Source: Lunularia cruciata
Lineage: Eukaryota > Streptophyta > Marchantiopsida > Lunulariales > Lunulariaceae
Length of the DNA: 64,000 nt
Assembly: GCA_948567375.1 (NCBI GenBank)
Contig: OX419761.1
Location: forward strand, 2,048,501-2,112,500
Direction: 5' to 3'
How positions within the stretch are numbered: the stretch's first letter is position 1; each line of letters starts with the position of its first letter. Of the stretch, positions 45,329 through 57,292 are shown in pieces. The notes below the pieces were generated by a model. It made no database searches. It saw nothing but the letters and a program-made list of their open reading frames with translations, and was not told the origin of the DNA. A program made the position numbers and the translations under genes.

Positions 45329-46392
45329 GTACAACCTACAAAGGAGTTTTCATGCACCCTCACTACTTTGCACATAGGTGGCTTGGCATGCACATCCAAC
45401 ATTTTCGGATCTTGCAATTGATCCTATGGGAGCACCACACCAAGAAATACCATCCCAATTGGGTGTAGAAACATTGAATGACAAGGGAATACTCTCAAGC
45501 ATAGAAAAAGGGTAAGCATCCAAGGAAGAGAGTATCCTTGGACCCAAGCAACCTGTTTGAAAAATTGGCTATTAACACCAAAATTATGGTGGCTACCACA
45601 ATAATGGTGGCCAAACAAGCAGATGATAAGAGAGAAGTAACATCATGCTCTCAAGAAATGCCCAAAGTGGAGAGCACTTGGGTGGTTCTTAAGATGTGTC
45701 CCAAGACTTGAAGCTAAACTCTTTATGGTCTAGGGACATTGTCAATATCAAGAAAAATGGCTTAACTAGGGAGATACTTAAGAGCTCACACAATTCAAGA
45801 AGTACCTCAAAATAGGCATGGAGAAGTGCTGTCAATACAACCAGGTCTTGGAAAATCAAAATAGAGGAGGGGTAGTAAGAAGAGGTAGCATTCCTAAAAC
45901 AAGAATTGAAGGTTCTCCATATCAAAGGTGCCATCATCATACTTTCCTACAACACCAATAATGAGAAGGCCCAAATGCATATCAAGGAATTGACCATGAT
46001 TGTCAATGATCACGAAGAAAATAAATAAATCCTTCATGTGCATGTTAGGTAGGAAGTAGAGATGGAGGTTTAATCCATTTTGGATACCTTGGATGAGAAG
46101 CGGATGAGGGTTCCTATTATTGTGAAGGATACCAAAAATTGACTGAAGACACAAAGTGGATATGTCAATTATGACTTAGGCTCATCACACAAAACTAAGG
46201 GAGCTAAAGTCAGAAATATATGCTTTGGAGGAAAAATTTAATTTTCACAAGAAATTAGCCAAGTTGGCAAACCAATTGCAAAAGCATATCAACACCAAGT
46301 TCAAGGATATCTTGATCAATAACCAAAAGGAGCTTGAAGGGTATAACAAACAAGTTGATGAGTTATTTCAAAGGTGTAAAGATGAAGGTGGA
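45329..46392 (+). pseudogene. 3' end of an H-type element: E-type ORF C-terminal part
   Basis: Parallel to 52250-53338: both contain a TGACAAGGGAATACTCT block and a CAAACAAGTTGATGAGTT block at the same distance before the LTR. It is therefore the tail of an H-type internal region lying outside the left LTR, as in a tandem LTR-internal-LTR-internal-LTR array. Coding potential is nearly gone. 46209-46373 is the donor of the patch at 42690. Confidence 0.65.
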
Positions 46393-47530
46393 TGAGCACA
46401 ATAGGGACCACTCTATAATTGTGGATATGTACATATGTATATAACCTCATGATCATTGGAGTGAGGTATCATCATGGTGAGAGAACATCTAAGTCAAGTA
46501 TCATCATGATGGGAGACCATTAGAGTCAAGCATTCTTGTGGTAGGAGACCATCAGAGTCAAGCATCATTGTGGTAGGAGGTCATCGGGGTCATATCATCA
46601 AAGTGGTATCACTTCCAAATCACAATATTTGTATAGACCATCTATGTATAATATTGGTGTGCAGTACGACATTTTTGTAGTGCCGTGTCATCAAGACCAT
46701 TCTGCTCATGCCTAGTTGGAGTCATATGATACAAGAGTGCACAATAAGGCATCTCTTGCAAGTTGCATCATCATACCATTCAATTAGAATGATAAGGTAG
46801 TTACATTTAGATTAACCTTAATTGGTTTAGATTTTATTAGGGGGTTGTGACATTGCATAGACATGGATGCACCCAATATTTTTGTAGTAAGAGGAATAAA
46901 GTGAATCATTTTAATGTAATATAGGTTTTGACACAAAATGCCAAATCACATCTTTATTTCTAATTTATGCATGCCCAATCTATTTGCATGTATGTATGAA
47001 AATTGGGTTCTATCTTGAGGTATATTCATGGGAACCTCTATGATTCTTAGAGTGTCAATGTCAATGAAGTGTATGTTTCATGATGGCTTGATCAATTAGT
47101 GGTGAGGAACTCAAGTAAGAATGCAAGTGCTAGAGTGTAGGAAGGCATCTAGGCTTGACTAGGGTATTGAATCCCTAGAGTTTCCAAAAACTTGAGGCAA
47201 AATGTTGAGTGGTCATGGAGATTGTGAGTATCATAAAGTACCATGTATAACAAAAATTCAAGTGTCATCAACTTGCAATTAGGGGTTGGAATACCTTTTG
47301 GGAAGGGTAGAATGGTCTCACTAGCATTATAATAAAAATAATGTAGGTAACTACAAGGGAGAGACCTTCAAGGCTATTGAGCATCAAAATAGACTAAACA
47401 ATACCTTCAAGAGCATCAACAATATCCTATCTTTTGTGTAAGTGATTTGATTGTTTAGCCTTCCTATTGTGCTGTGATGGGTGACACTCTCCTCTTTTGG
47501 GAATGGTTCTTGCTTAAGATGCTAAATACA
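46393..47530 (+). repeat. Left LTR of element H
   Basis: About 1.1 kb, homologous along its length to 53339-54454, for example CATGATCATTGGAGT, CAT(C/T)(A/T)TTGTGGTAGGAG and AAGTGATTTGATTGTTT. It ends AAATACA. The start (TGAGCACAATAGGG after purine-rich AAGATGAAGGTGGA) is my best estimate, because the homology continues upstream into the shared internal region. Confidence 0.7.
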
Positions 47531-49097
47531 TACTAGATGTGTTTAACATCTTAACTCCACAAGTTTCTCCATCTTAACCCTTGCTATCTTTCTCTTTTCT
47601 CTCAATTTGTCTTTTTTCTCTATGTATAACTAATAGAGTATATACATGACTAACAACATTTGAGAGTAATCCACTCTAGGGAACACAAAAGGTTCAGGTT
47701 CTTCCAAGATTTCTATAGCAATATCAAATCCTAGAGTGCATATTAATTGAACCTTTATGGATAGTTTATCCATAAGTTGAAAGATTATATTCACCATTAA
47801 TATATTCACTAGCTGATGAAGGTGGTAGTTTATTTGTAGCTATACTTAAAATCTCTCCAGGATCACCAAAGTCTCCAAAATTTCTGTTACTCCACTAAAC
47901 TCAAGTTGTTTTGGAAAATCTTCCACTCCACAAACCTCACACAACTCCTTGGTCTTAGATCTCTTCCATCCCAATCTTGGTGAAGAAGGTCCAACATGCA
48001 ATCCCAAGTCAAATAAGCCTCTCCTTTCACTCAATATCTTGCTCTCAAAGGTCAATGGACATGAGCTTACATTATTTCCCTTCTCTCTACATAAAAAGCA
48101 CCTAGAATCACTCTTTCTCCAAGTGGTGTGTGTTTTTGGATCCTTTCAACACTCTCTTCAAATTCTATTCTAAACTCTCTTTTCTTCAAATTAATATTTA
48201 CAATCACCTCAAACCCTTATGGAACCTTGCATAGCCTCAAACTCCACTCTTGGTGACCCTTCATGTTCCCAAGATTAGTCTAAACACTCAAATATACCTT
48301 TAGTTGAGATCTCAACTCTCCAAAATTGACCCCTCCTCACAATATCACTAAAATCTCTCAACTGATATCTAAAAATCCTTTGAACTTTTGTACACCTGAA
48401 AAAAACTTCAAGTTGGCCTCCTTTGCAAAATTTAAGACCTTTTCATCAAGCTGTTTGGCCTAGGCATATTTCTATTCAGCACACATATTTCAAATTTGTT
48501 CTAAAAACCACTCCCTTGCTTTTAAAAACTCATAACTTCCTACACAAGAACAATCTTAATTGAAGGCAAAATGGTAGAAGACTATACAGTAAATTTTTTT
48601 CCAACATTTCAAAAAAATCTAATGAAAAATGAAGAAATGGCAAACTCTGTGCAAAATTCCAAAGAGCTTGCAGTTTGTTGGAATAATTTATTGTACCACC
48701 TTCCAAAAATTTTAGCTTAATCCCGATAAAAGCCTTCATAATAATTTCAAGGGTCTTGGCTAACAAATAATCTAAGCTATCTTGTATGAAAATTTCATAC
48801 CCAAATCTCAAACTTGAGGTTTTTCACAAATTCATCATAAGCCCTAAAATTTACTATCCACCTCACACAATCTCTCCAAATCCTCTCATGTGTATAGTAT
48901 TTGGAATATTACCTCAGACACATTATAATGAACTATAAGGTATAAAAATAGGTCCAAGTTCTTTAACATAAGTTTAGCCCTCTCCTCTCCTAATGTTCTC
49001 TCCAAGTGAGCTCTCATAACCTCCTTTGGTCTAATATAGAATTGTATGCTGAACATTATCTTACCTTTTAGAGAGGTCCCGGTAATAGAACCAAAAA
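47531..49097 (-). other. Decayed internal (5' leader/gag) region of a D-like element
   Basis: Minus strand, follows the D-type R-U5 and primer site at 49076-49305. It holds short open pieces with no recognisable domain (for example FGYEIFIQDSLDYLLAKTLEI at about 48740-48810). I take it as the leader of the D-like fragment nested in H. The left limit against the H LTR is approximate. Confidence 0.4.
49076..49097 (-). other. Putative primer site of the D-like fragment
   Basis: On the minus strand, TTTTTGGTTCTATTACCGGG directly follows the LTR end (...CCAACTCACA). It resembles the Asp-tRNA primer site context common in Athila/Tat elements (TTTGGCGCC...GCCGGGG), with several substitutions. This supports the lineage assignment of D. 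Confidence 0.5.
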
Positions 49098-49305
49098 TGT
49101 GAGTTGGCCTATCTCTCACTGAATATGAACCTCTAATGGGTATTATAGTAGCTTACCATGGACTAAGAAAGCAAAGAACCCAACTTTATCATACTCCTCC
49201 AAGGCTAACACTCCAAGACTCTGACCATTGCTCACTAGAGAACTTCAATGAGAGAGAGATAGTTGCAAATAAAAGGATGATGAGTATCTCCTCACTCCTT
49301 GTTTG
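49098..49305 (-). repeat. R-U5 fragment of a D-type LTR in H
   Basis: Minus strand, matches the last ~205 bases of the D LTR, and breaks near the same internal point as the fragment at 23906. Bounded by H pol on the right. Confidence 0.8.
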
Positions 49306-51260
49306 TCATGGAAGACTTGGTGGAGAAAGAGATAAAAATTTCCATGATTCTCTTGGTTCCTATTGATTTCAAATCAGGAGTTAACATTGTGATAAAGGCA
49401 CTTAAGCTAAGTTACACCAAGTTCAAGCCTACTTCCCACATACTCTAATTTGCAAACCAAATGAGAAGGGAACCATAAGGGATGCTAACAAAGGTACCCA
49501 CAATCATTAGTAGCATAACCTTCAAAGTAGATTATACTATTCTACACCTTGTAACAAAAATGACTTTTACAACCAATTGGGAAACATATGTGTACAACAA
49601 ATACCATTTGGTGTGTGCAATGCTCTTGTAACTTTCTAGCAAATGATAACCATAAATTTCATGGATTATTTGCAGAAGTTCATGGAGATATTTATCAATG
49701 CTTTTTGTGTTTTGAATTGAAAAATAGATCAACTATCACTTACATGCTAAAACCTTGAAAGATGCACTTCTAGTATATTATACCTACATCCTAAAAAATA
49801 TTTTTTGTGATGTCAAAGGGGATTATGTTGGGTCATGGAGACTAGCATGAGGCATGGAAGTGGATATGGAGAAGTGAGGTGACATAGTATTTGGAGTCAC
49901 CCAAGAACTTGAAGGAACTATGAGCCTTTTTGGGACACATAGGATACTACAAAAGGTTCATCACCAACTATGAAATTTTAGCCCTTCCTCCCAAAGACTT
50001 GCTAAATAAGGCAAAAGAGTATAATTGGACTAAGGATCAAGAAGGAGCCTTTGTGTCAATGAGGGAGAAGTTAGTGTGTTTGTGTGAGAAGTTAGTTGTG
50101 CACTAATCATGACGGCCCATAATTGGGATAATAATTTATGTGCATGCAGATGTTTCTTCTGTTGCAGTTGGAGAAGTTCTTAGTCAGAAAGACAAAAGGA
50201 AGAAGGAATTTCTTTTTTATAATGCTAGTTGTCAAATGTATTAGATTTAGCATAACTACACCTCGGAGAGGGAAGCATTAAAAATGGTTCATGCATGTAG
50301 GAAGTTTCACCACTAATTTTTAGGATGTGAGTTTGTTTTCCATGTAGACCACTATACAATATAGCATATGGTAAAGAAGGCAAACTTGTTTTGAAGAATC
50401 ACCCATTGGAAACTTCTGTTACAAGAATTTACACACACAATACAAGTGCAAAAAAGGGCTCAACATTAGAATGAAGACTTTTTGTCCCAACTCAATACTG
50501 AGGATCAGTTGACAGACCTCAATGATGATTTAAAAGACAAAGAAATTTTTGACATTGTGGCTACATAGAGTAAAAGTTACACAGTTGAGTACATGTATCT
50601 TTGTACATTGCAATGTTGCAAAGGGTTTGGAACCAAAAGTATAAGCTATTTTTTTTAATAAGATGGGGCCATACCAATTGAAGAGAAAATCTTATTCAGA
50701 CTTAGGATAGATGAAGAGCTTCAATGTTGTCTCAAAGTGCATGAAGTAGGTGGAATTATACAGTCTGTACACATAGAAGCCAAAAGGGGCTACTTTGTGC
50801 TAAAGAATATAGTGAAGAAGATCCTAGCAATGGGCTATTGGTGGCCTACTATGTACAAGATTTACAATCATACATTAAGAGATATGATGCTTGCCAAAAA
50901 TTGAAGAGACAAACTCACTCTATGCAATGGCCTCTTCAACCCATCCTACCATAGATACCATTCAAAAAGTGGGAGATTGATTTTTTAGGACCAATCCAAC
51001 TTGTCACAAGGACTACATACCAGAGGTATATCTTGGTAAGTAACAACTATGCTACAAAGATGATGATGCCATTTGTCATAGAATGCTACACCAAACTGCC
51101 AGCAACTGTATGGGCTTACATGACCTTGGAAAATATTACCACCAAGCAAACACCATAATTTCTTACATATCATCTACATCCAATTTTGCTTATGGAATTT
51201 GACATCCCTATGCATCAAATTCTCTCTGAGGATAGAATATCATAGGAGGATAGCCAAGAA
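49306..51260 (+). pseudogene. pol of gypsy element H (RT end, RNase H, integrase), decayed
   Basis: RT remnants: TFTTNWETYVYNKYHLVCAM (about 49560-49620), then ELxAFLGHIGYYKRFITNYE (about 49910-49970). RNase H: HADVSSVAVGEVLSQK (about 50142-50190), SEREALKMVHACRKF, FVFHVDHYT. Integrase: HEVGGIIQSVHIEAKRGYF (about 50740-50800), GYWWPTMYKIY, then FKKWEIDFLGPI (about 50958) with the first core Asp kept. Many stops. The RT palm region with YxDD is not readable. Confidence 0.75.
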
Positions 51261-53338
51261 CTTTGATTGCATCAGTTGATGTTCCTGGACACAAAGCAAG
51301 ATGATTTGTAGAAATGTATGAGGGATAATCAACATGTTTTAATCCTTGTTCACATCCAAGAAGATGACAATAGTTGGAAGATGAATGGGTATAATGATCC
51401 CATCAAGCGCACCATGGTGACATTGCTCATGAAGCTCTTCAAGTCAACATGGACTACCTATGTCAACAATGAGAAAGATAGCTTCTTCCAACTGCTAAAT
51501 GAGGGGAGCCCATGTAGACTAGGCAAAATATGTTTTATCATTAGACCCAAGAGTTGACCAAGCAATTGCAAACAAATGGAGGAAACAACTTCTTCTCCCA
51601 ATTTGAGTTACATTTTTATATTGGGATGAAGCTACTATGGAAGGAAGAGAATAAACTATTCCAAACACACTATTACCTATTGGGATATCATCAAGCACAA
51701 CCCAAATATTCACAGGAAGTGAAGAAGTAAAAGGAGGCAGTATTGAAGTACCAAAAGATAGAGAATTGGATAAAGATCCAAGACTATTGGAATGAGGACC
51801 AAAAAATAGAAGATGACCACATTTCCAGTACAAACCACAAAGAGGCACAAGCCTAATCCCCAAGCTATAGATTCTTTGGATGGTAATGATTCCAAATCTA
51901 ACAAAGAATTAGGATCAAGAAGTAAAGAGTGAGGTGACTAAGACTCACAAGGTACTCCCAATTCAATAAGAGAAGGAAGAAGAGCAATCACCAACTGTGG
52001 AATAGTCACCTCTTAATCATGCAACCTCTTTCTCTAGGATAGAATTATCCCTTTGATAGGTAGGGAGGAGATGCAGAGCCATGCGTGGAACAACAGTCTA
52101 TCCATGTAGTAGGAGTGACACCGTAGAACCAAGAAGACCTTGTTCCAAAAGAAGGGAGGACCCCAATGAACAAGGAGAAGGATATCCCAATATCCCATCT
52201 ATGAAAAAGTGCTCCTCCAACATGAGGGTTCATAGTGTGGCAATAGAGGTTTTGACTGCCCTACCACTTGATCAGCAATAGGTGGCAACTCCACCCCACA
52301 AATAACTACCCAAGGATACCCAAGAATACTGTCCCAATTGGTGGAGGAAAATCAAATGACAAGGGAATACTCTTGAGCATAGAAATGGGTAAGGAGAAGA
52401 TTAAGGGAGTATCCCTAGACTTGACAACTTGTTCATAAAACCAGCTATTGCTACCAAGATAGTAGTAGCTACCAAAGCAATTGTGCATAAACAAGCAGAT
52501 GACATGAGAGGGGTAGCGACCTGCTCCCAATCGGTTCAAGAAGTGGATAGCACCTTGGTGATTCCAAAAATAACTCAAGATCATCCTCACAGAGGAGATG
52601 AAGTGCAAGTCCCACAAGAAGGGGTGACTCATTTGGAACCAAATTCAAAAGGACATGCAAAACCCATGGTGAAATATCCACCATTATCAATGTGGGTTAT
52701 TCATTTGTTGGGACTGGTGTTGAAGGCCATGGAAGAACTGAAATCTGCCTATGTGTATGGATTACAATACATTCAGAGTGCAGTTTGGGTAAGCTAGTCT
52801 CACATCACTAGAGGCTTAACTTGCTGCGGTTCAAGGACATTGTATGTATCAGGAGCAATGGCTGAACCAAGGAGATACTAATGAGCTCATGTAGCTAAGG
52901 GAGAGCCTTGTAATAGTTGGGGAGAAGTGTCATCAACACAACAAGGTTTGAGAAAGCCAAGACAAAGCATGGGCAATAAGAAGAGAGCAAACTTTAGGGG
53001 AAGGAGAGGTGGAGTTGCAACACAAGAGAGAGGAGTATAACTCTTTTTCTGAAAACTACAAAGAAGGGAAGAACAATAGTGGCAAAGAATTGGGGAAGTA
53101 CAAGAAGGAGTTGCACAATACCAATGCCGAGGTCATGGTGCTAAAGGTAGGTGCATCCCAACTGAAGCAGGCATTTTTCACTTGCAAGAAGAGAAGAAAT
53201 TGAGCACCCAAGTGACAGAAATTGCCATGATGAAGGAAGAGGTGGCTGGATTGTGACGGGTCCAATATCCACAAGGAACTTGAAAGTCATAACAAACAAG
53301 TTGATGAGTTGATTCAAAGGTGTATAGGTAAAGGAAAA
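51261..53338 (+). pseudogene. E-type ORF of H, between integrase and 3' LTR
   Basis: Same strand as pol. At 51318-51557 an open piece includes MKLFKSTWTTYVNNEKDSFF (51438-51488), matching the E1 block FKPERTTYVNMQQAVFF. The C-terminal part (52980-53200) is coiled-coil-like (KREEYNSFSENYKEGKNN). The position after integrase and before the 3' LTR is where envelope-like or extra ORFs of plant retroelements sit, but I see no signal or membrane segment. Broken throughout. It links the E family to an autonomous gypsy lineage. Confidence 0.6.
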
Positions 53339-54454
53339 TCAGCATTAGGGACCATTGTATACTTGTGGATATATACATCATATATAGCATCATGATCATT
53401 GGAGTCAGGTATCATTGTGGGAGGAGATCTTTGAAGTTAGGTATCATCATGGTGAGAAACCATTGGAGTCATGCATCTTTGTGGTAGGAGGTCATTGGTG
53501 TCATATCCTCATTAGAGTGGTACCACTGCTGAGTCAAAATATTTATATAGACCAATCTGTACAATAGTACCAATGTACAATAGGACCACTTTTTAGTGCC
53601 ATGTCATTTAAACCATTACCTCAATGCCTAGCTGGAGTCATATGATTGGTAGATTGTACAGTTAAGCATCTCTTGCAGGTCATGTTGTCATAGCATTTAA
53701 TTAGAATGATAAGGTTGTTACATTAGGGTTAATCTTAATTGGTTTAGATTTTACAGGGGGATTGTAGCATTGCAGAACTGTAGATGCATCCCATCTTTTT
53801 GTAGTAAGAGGTATAAGGGGATGACCCCTATATAATACAAGTTCAGTCTTAGAATTCCAAATCACATCCTTTTGTCCAAATCTGTGCATGCTCAGTCTAC
53901 TCGCCTATGTGTATGCAAATTTTGTTTTGTCTTGAGGCACATGCATGGGAACCTCTACAACCCTTAGAGTGTCAATGTAAATGGTGTGTATGTTTCATGA
54001 TAGCTTGATCAAGTAGTAGTAAGGAACCCTACGTAAGAATGTAAGTGTTGGAGTGTGAGAAGGCATTCAAGCTTGACTGGAGTATTGGATCCCTAGGGGT
54101 TCCAAAGACTTGGGGCAATGTGTTGAGCAGTCATGAGGATGATGATTATTGTAAAATACCATGTATAATGAAAAGTCTTTTCTATCACAAACCTGCAATA
54201 TAGCAGTGGGAACCCCTTCTAGGAAGGGTAGAATGGTCTCACTAGCAGTGTAGTATGCATAATATAGGTAATTGCAAAAGAGAGATCTTCAGGGCTGTTG
54301 ACCATCAAACTAGATTGAACCATCACCTACAAGAATACCAATAGTATATTATCTTTCATGGAAGTGATTTGATTGTTTTAACTTTTTTGTAGTCCACCGA
54401 TGTGGGTGACTTCCACTCTTCCAGGAATGGTTCATGCACAAGAAGTTAAACACA
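53339..54454 (+). repeat. Right LTR of element H
   Basis: About 1.1 kb direct repeat of 46393-47530, ending GTTAAACACA. Preceded by purine-rich AGGTAAAGGAAAA. Heavily diverged from its partner, so H is old. Confidence 0.7.
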
Positions 54455-55480
54455 TGGTAATAGGAAACTATGGCAATGTGACACTTTCTCTTCAAATCTC
54501 CATTCCATAACCTCATCCTAGTGGAAGTGACCTATTCTTACCAATTATACTATTTGTAGTTCGTCATTGGGTTGTCACACCCCTTTGTATATTTGAAGAA
54601 GGCCGCTTGGCTGTTGGTGAGGTAGGTGGTTTGTTTGTGCTTGAACAACTTCATAATGGTTTTCATGATTGCTCTTTGTGCCATATCTTTGTAACTTCAC
54701 ATTTGCCATCTGTTGTTCTTCTGTCTATTTTAAGTGAAGGTTGCTTTGATTTTGTCCACAAGCGCCTTGTCTGAAAACTTCATTGTGATTGTTATTGCTT
54801 TGGGTGGTCCTACATTGGTTCCCAACACATTTCTCCAATTTTCCTCACTCCAATTGTATAGGTTCCCTCTCAAGTCCCTTGTTGTTCTCTCCCTCCTCCC
54901 CTTCATCTCATGAATAATCTCAAAATCACTCAGCAACTAGTCCTAGAGCAAGAAGCCCTAGTGCTTGCTCTGGATCACCTCACTTCTACAATATATGGTC
55001 CACTAGTGCTTGCTCTGGATCACCTCACTTCTACAATATATGGTCCACTAATGTACTGTGGGATTTTTGAGGATAGATTTGGTGACCTTCTTCATGGTGT
55101 TCTGGATGAACTCTATTTTGTTTCTCAAAAGAAGTTGTAGGGATGGAGGAAAATGCAGGTCAGCTCAAAAGTAGGAAAGACTATGAAAACTATGCAAACT
55201 TATGAAATCCTAGCTGTGCTCAAGACTGAAGATGAATTTGCTCTCTGAAAAAGTGAAATTTTCCATTCTCCACCTGGTCTTTTCCGTAAAGTCCCAGTCA
55301 TTCTTTCGTCATTCAGTGGCAAGAGAATGGTTGAGCACTCCTTCTTCACACTTGTCATGCATTTGATGTGGAGACTTCTCCACACATGCAAAATATTCCA
55401 CAAATGGTCCCTCTCACATTTGCACAATCAGCGCTCAATGCAAAAAATCTTCCTTAAGTGCAAACAGTCTTTGATGGCAG
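54455..55480 (-). pseudogene. E7, E-type ORF relic
   Basis: Minus strand. N-terminal piece near 55200-55427 (LLPLNDERMTGTLRKRPGG), then WSEENWRNVLGTNVGPPKAI (about 54800-54870), parallel to WTELDWRLVFGREAREPTGI of E1, and FKHKQTTYLTNSQAAFF (about 54596-54646). Ends against the H LTR. Contains a perfect 45-bp tandem duplication (54958-55047). No termini seen. Confidence 0.6.
54958..55047. repeat. Perfect 2 x 45-bp tandem duplication
   Basis: 54958-55002 and 55003-55047 are identical, starting CTAGTGCTTGCTCTGG. 45 bases is 15 codons, so frames are kept. Zero differences means a recent slip or, less likely, an assembly error. Confidence 0.95.
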
Positions 55481-57049
55481 TTCTTTAACCAGGTGCCAGC
55501 ACATTCAAATATGTGAATGGTCCTCGTGCACAGTTATGTTTGGGTCAAAGTTCCTCCGGGCCAAAGTAACTTGCCTCAGACCAATCTTTGGTTCATTTCT
55601 AATTCTACATTCTTCCTTCAGAGTGCCTTTGGCTTTGGACTTTTGTCACTCTTTACTTGATATAAGTAGACATTCCAATGTGCATTTCAACTAAAAAACT
55701 TTCCTTGCTAAACATTAAATTAGGTTATCCCCTCTTTACAAACAAGAGTAACATTAATAAAAAGAATAAATTTGGTGAACATGTGAAAACAAAAAATAAG
55801 TCTCATTTTTTCACATTCAAAAAATATTTCATTTAGTACTGAAATTTTGGAACTCAATGTGGGTGGATAAATATGAGAGAAAATATTATGAGCAACATAT
55901 ACACTCAAGAATGAGTAATAAGTAGTCAATGAATGACGTAAAATTGTTACGTGAAATTTTTAGAATATAAGTGAAGAGTGACTCACTGTAGTCTCCCACG
56001 CAAGAAAATTTTAATCTAATTCCTTAAAATTCCATGTAGATTGTTAAAATTCCAAAGTAACCTATAAGCTTGATCGCTGAGTACATTGAGTTGTAGAGTA
56101 TGCCACCCCATAATGCGGTATTTGATTCTGAACTATGGAGTCATAAAATCTCCTAGAGGAATTGCAGATGCTTTAGCGCGGGTCACTACACCCATGCAAA
56201 AACTTAAAATTTAATTCCTAAAGTCCTTGTTCATTTTTTAAATTCCTAAATAACCTATAAGCTTGATCACTGAATACATTGAGTTGTAGAGTATGTCATC
56301 CCATAATAAAGTATTCGATTCTGAACTATCGAATCAAAAAATCTCCTAGAAGAATTGCAGATGCTTTTTCATCCAACTTTGCACGATGTTTTTGGAGCTC
56401 TATGAAGCCAAAAACAAGTAAATTGGGCCATCAAAGTTTTACAGAGATTTTTTGATAAAAATGTAATTAGACACCATGCCGATCTAGACAGTTGGTTATT
56501 ATGTGCATAAGTAATGAATTGGAACCCCACAAGCATCACATTAATAGAACTTCATGGATACGATAACACGTAATAGGACGTTACTCAAGAAAGGGGGAGA
56601 TATTATGGCAAGCGCTGAGTTTCTACCTGTGAATTTCGTAATTCTTGTCTTGATCTTATATCAGAGTTAAAAATAAGGACGTGAAACAAATTTATGTCAG
56701 CTGTGCACAATCCAGTTTGCACCTCACAAGGAAAATACAAATTTTGATGTGGACAAGTCGTAGAGATGAGATTGTGAAATCAACACTGAGTAAAGATGTC
56801 ACATAAAATAAGATCAGAAAAAGCTCCCCGTCGAATGCACCCACCGGACCGACATATCAGGCAATGCTTAAAGGGATGACACAAATTACAGTGTTTTGTC
56901 TGCAAAATGAGCCAGATTATAAAAACTTGGCAATTTCCCGTTGCAATGGTTGACTGAGTCGTGTTGAGAGGAAATATTCTTGAAACTACCGCCATTTGGT
57001 CAATTGATGTCAATTTAAGCAAACTACCGCCATTATGTCAATTTAAGCA
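55481..57049. other. Non-coding stretch with a ~193-bp tandem repeat
   Basis: No coding sequence recognised. Two diverged tandem units (55981-56173 and about 56174-56366) share AACCTATAAGCTTGATC, ACATTGAGTTGTAGAGTATG and GAATTGCAGATGCTTT at a constant offset of 193 bases. The rest is AT-rich. Confidence 0.6.
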
Positions 57050-57292
57050 TTGGATTTGGATAATCCTGTCAAGAATAAACAGTCGTTCCTTCTACAGTAT
57101 GAAATAGTGAGTAGCAAGGAAGGTAGAACGTATTGCAGGTGCCCCATGAGGTGCACCTGCAAGTGGGAAGCACGGAAGGAAAACACAATTGTTTTTTGTC
57201 ATCTGACATCATCAAGCATCAAATGTGCAATTTTAAGCCTAGATTTGCATCACACATATCACCAACTTCAAGGTAGAGATCCGATTCTGTGA
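57050..57292 (+). CDS. Short ORF, cysteine-rich, unknown (possible exon or transposase remnant)
   Basis: 80 codons with CRCPMRCTCKWEARKE followed by CAILSLDLHHTYHQ. The Cys/Trp/His spacing faintly recalls the zinc-binding N-terminal domain of plant Mutator-like or FAR1-type proteins, but too little is present to assign it. This and the following kilobase are less AT-rich than their surroundings. No supporting neighbours. May be chance. Confidence 0.2.
   Translation: MDLDNPVKNKQSFLLQYEIVSSKEGRTYCRCPMRCTCKWEARKENTIVFCHLTSSSIKCAILSLDLHHTYHQLQGRDPIL

Noticed and set aside
51261-53338. Envelope protein of a plant retrovirus in H
   Set aside because: The position fits, but no signal peptide, membrane segment or cysteine pattern is visible.
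57050-57292. Mutator-like transposase zinc finger
   Set aside because: Only a vague Cys/Trp/His pattern over 40 residues and no transposase core nearby.
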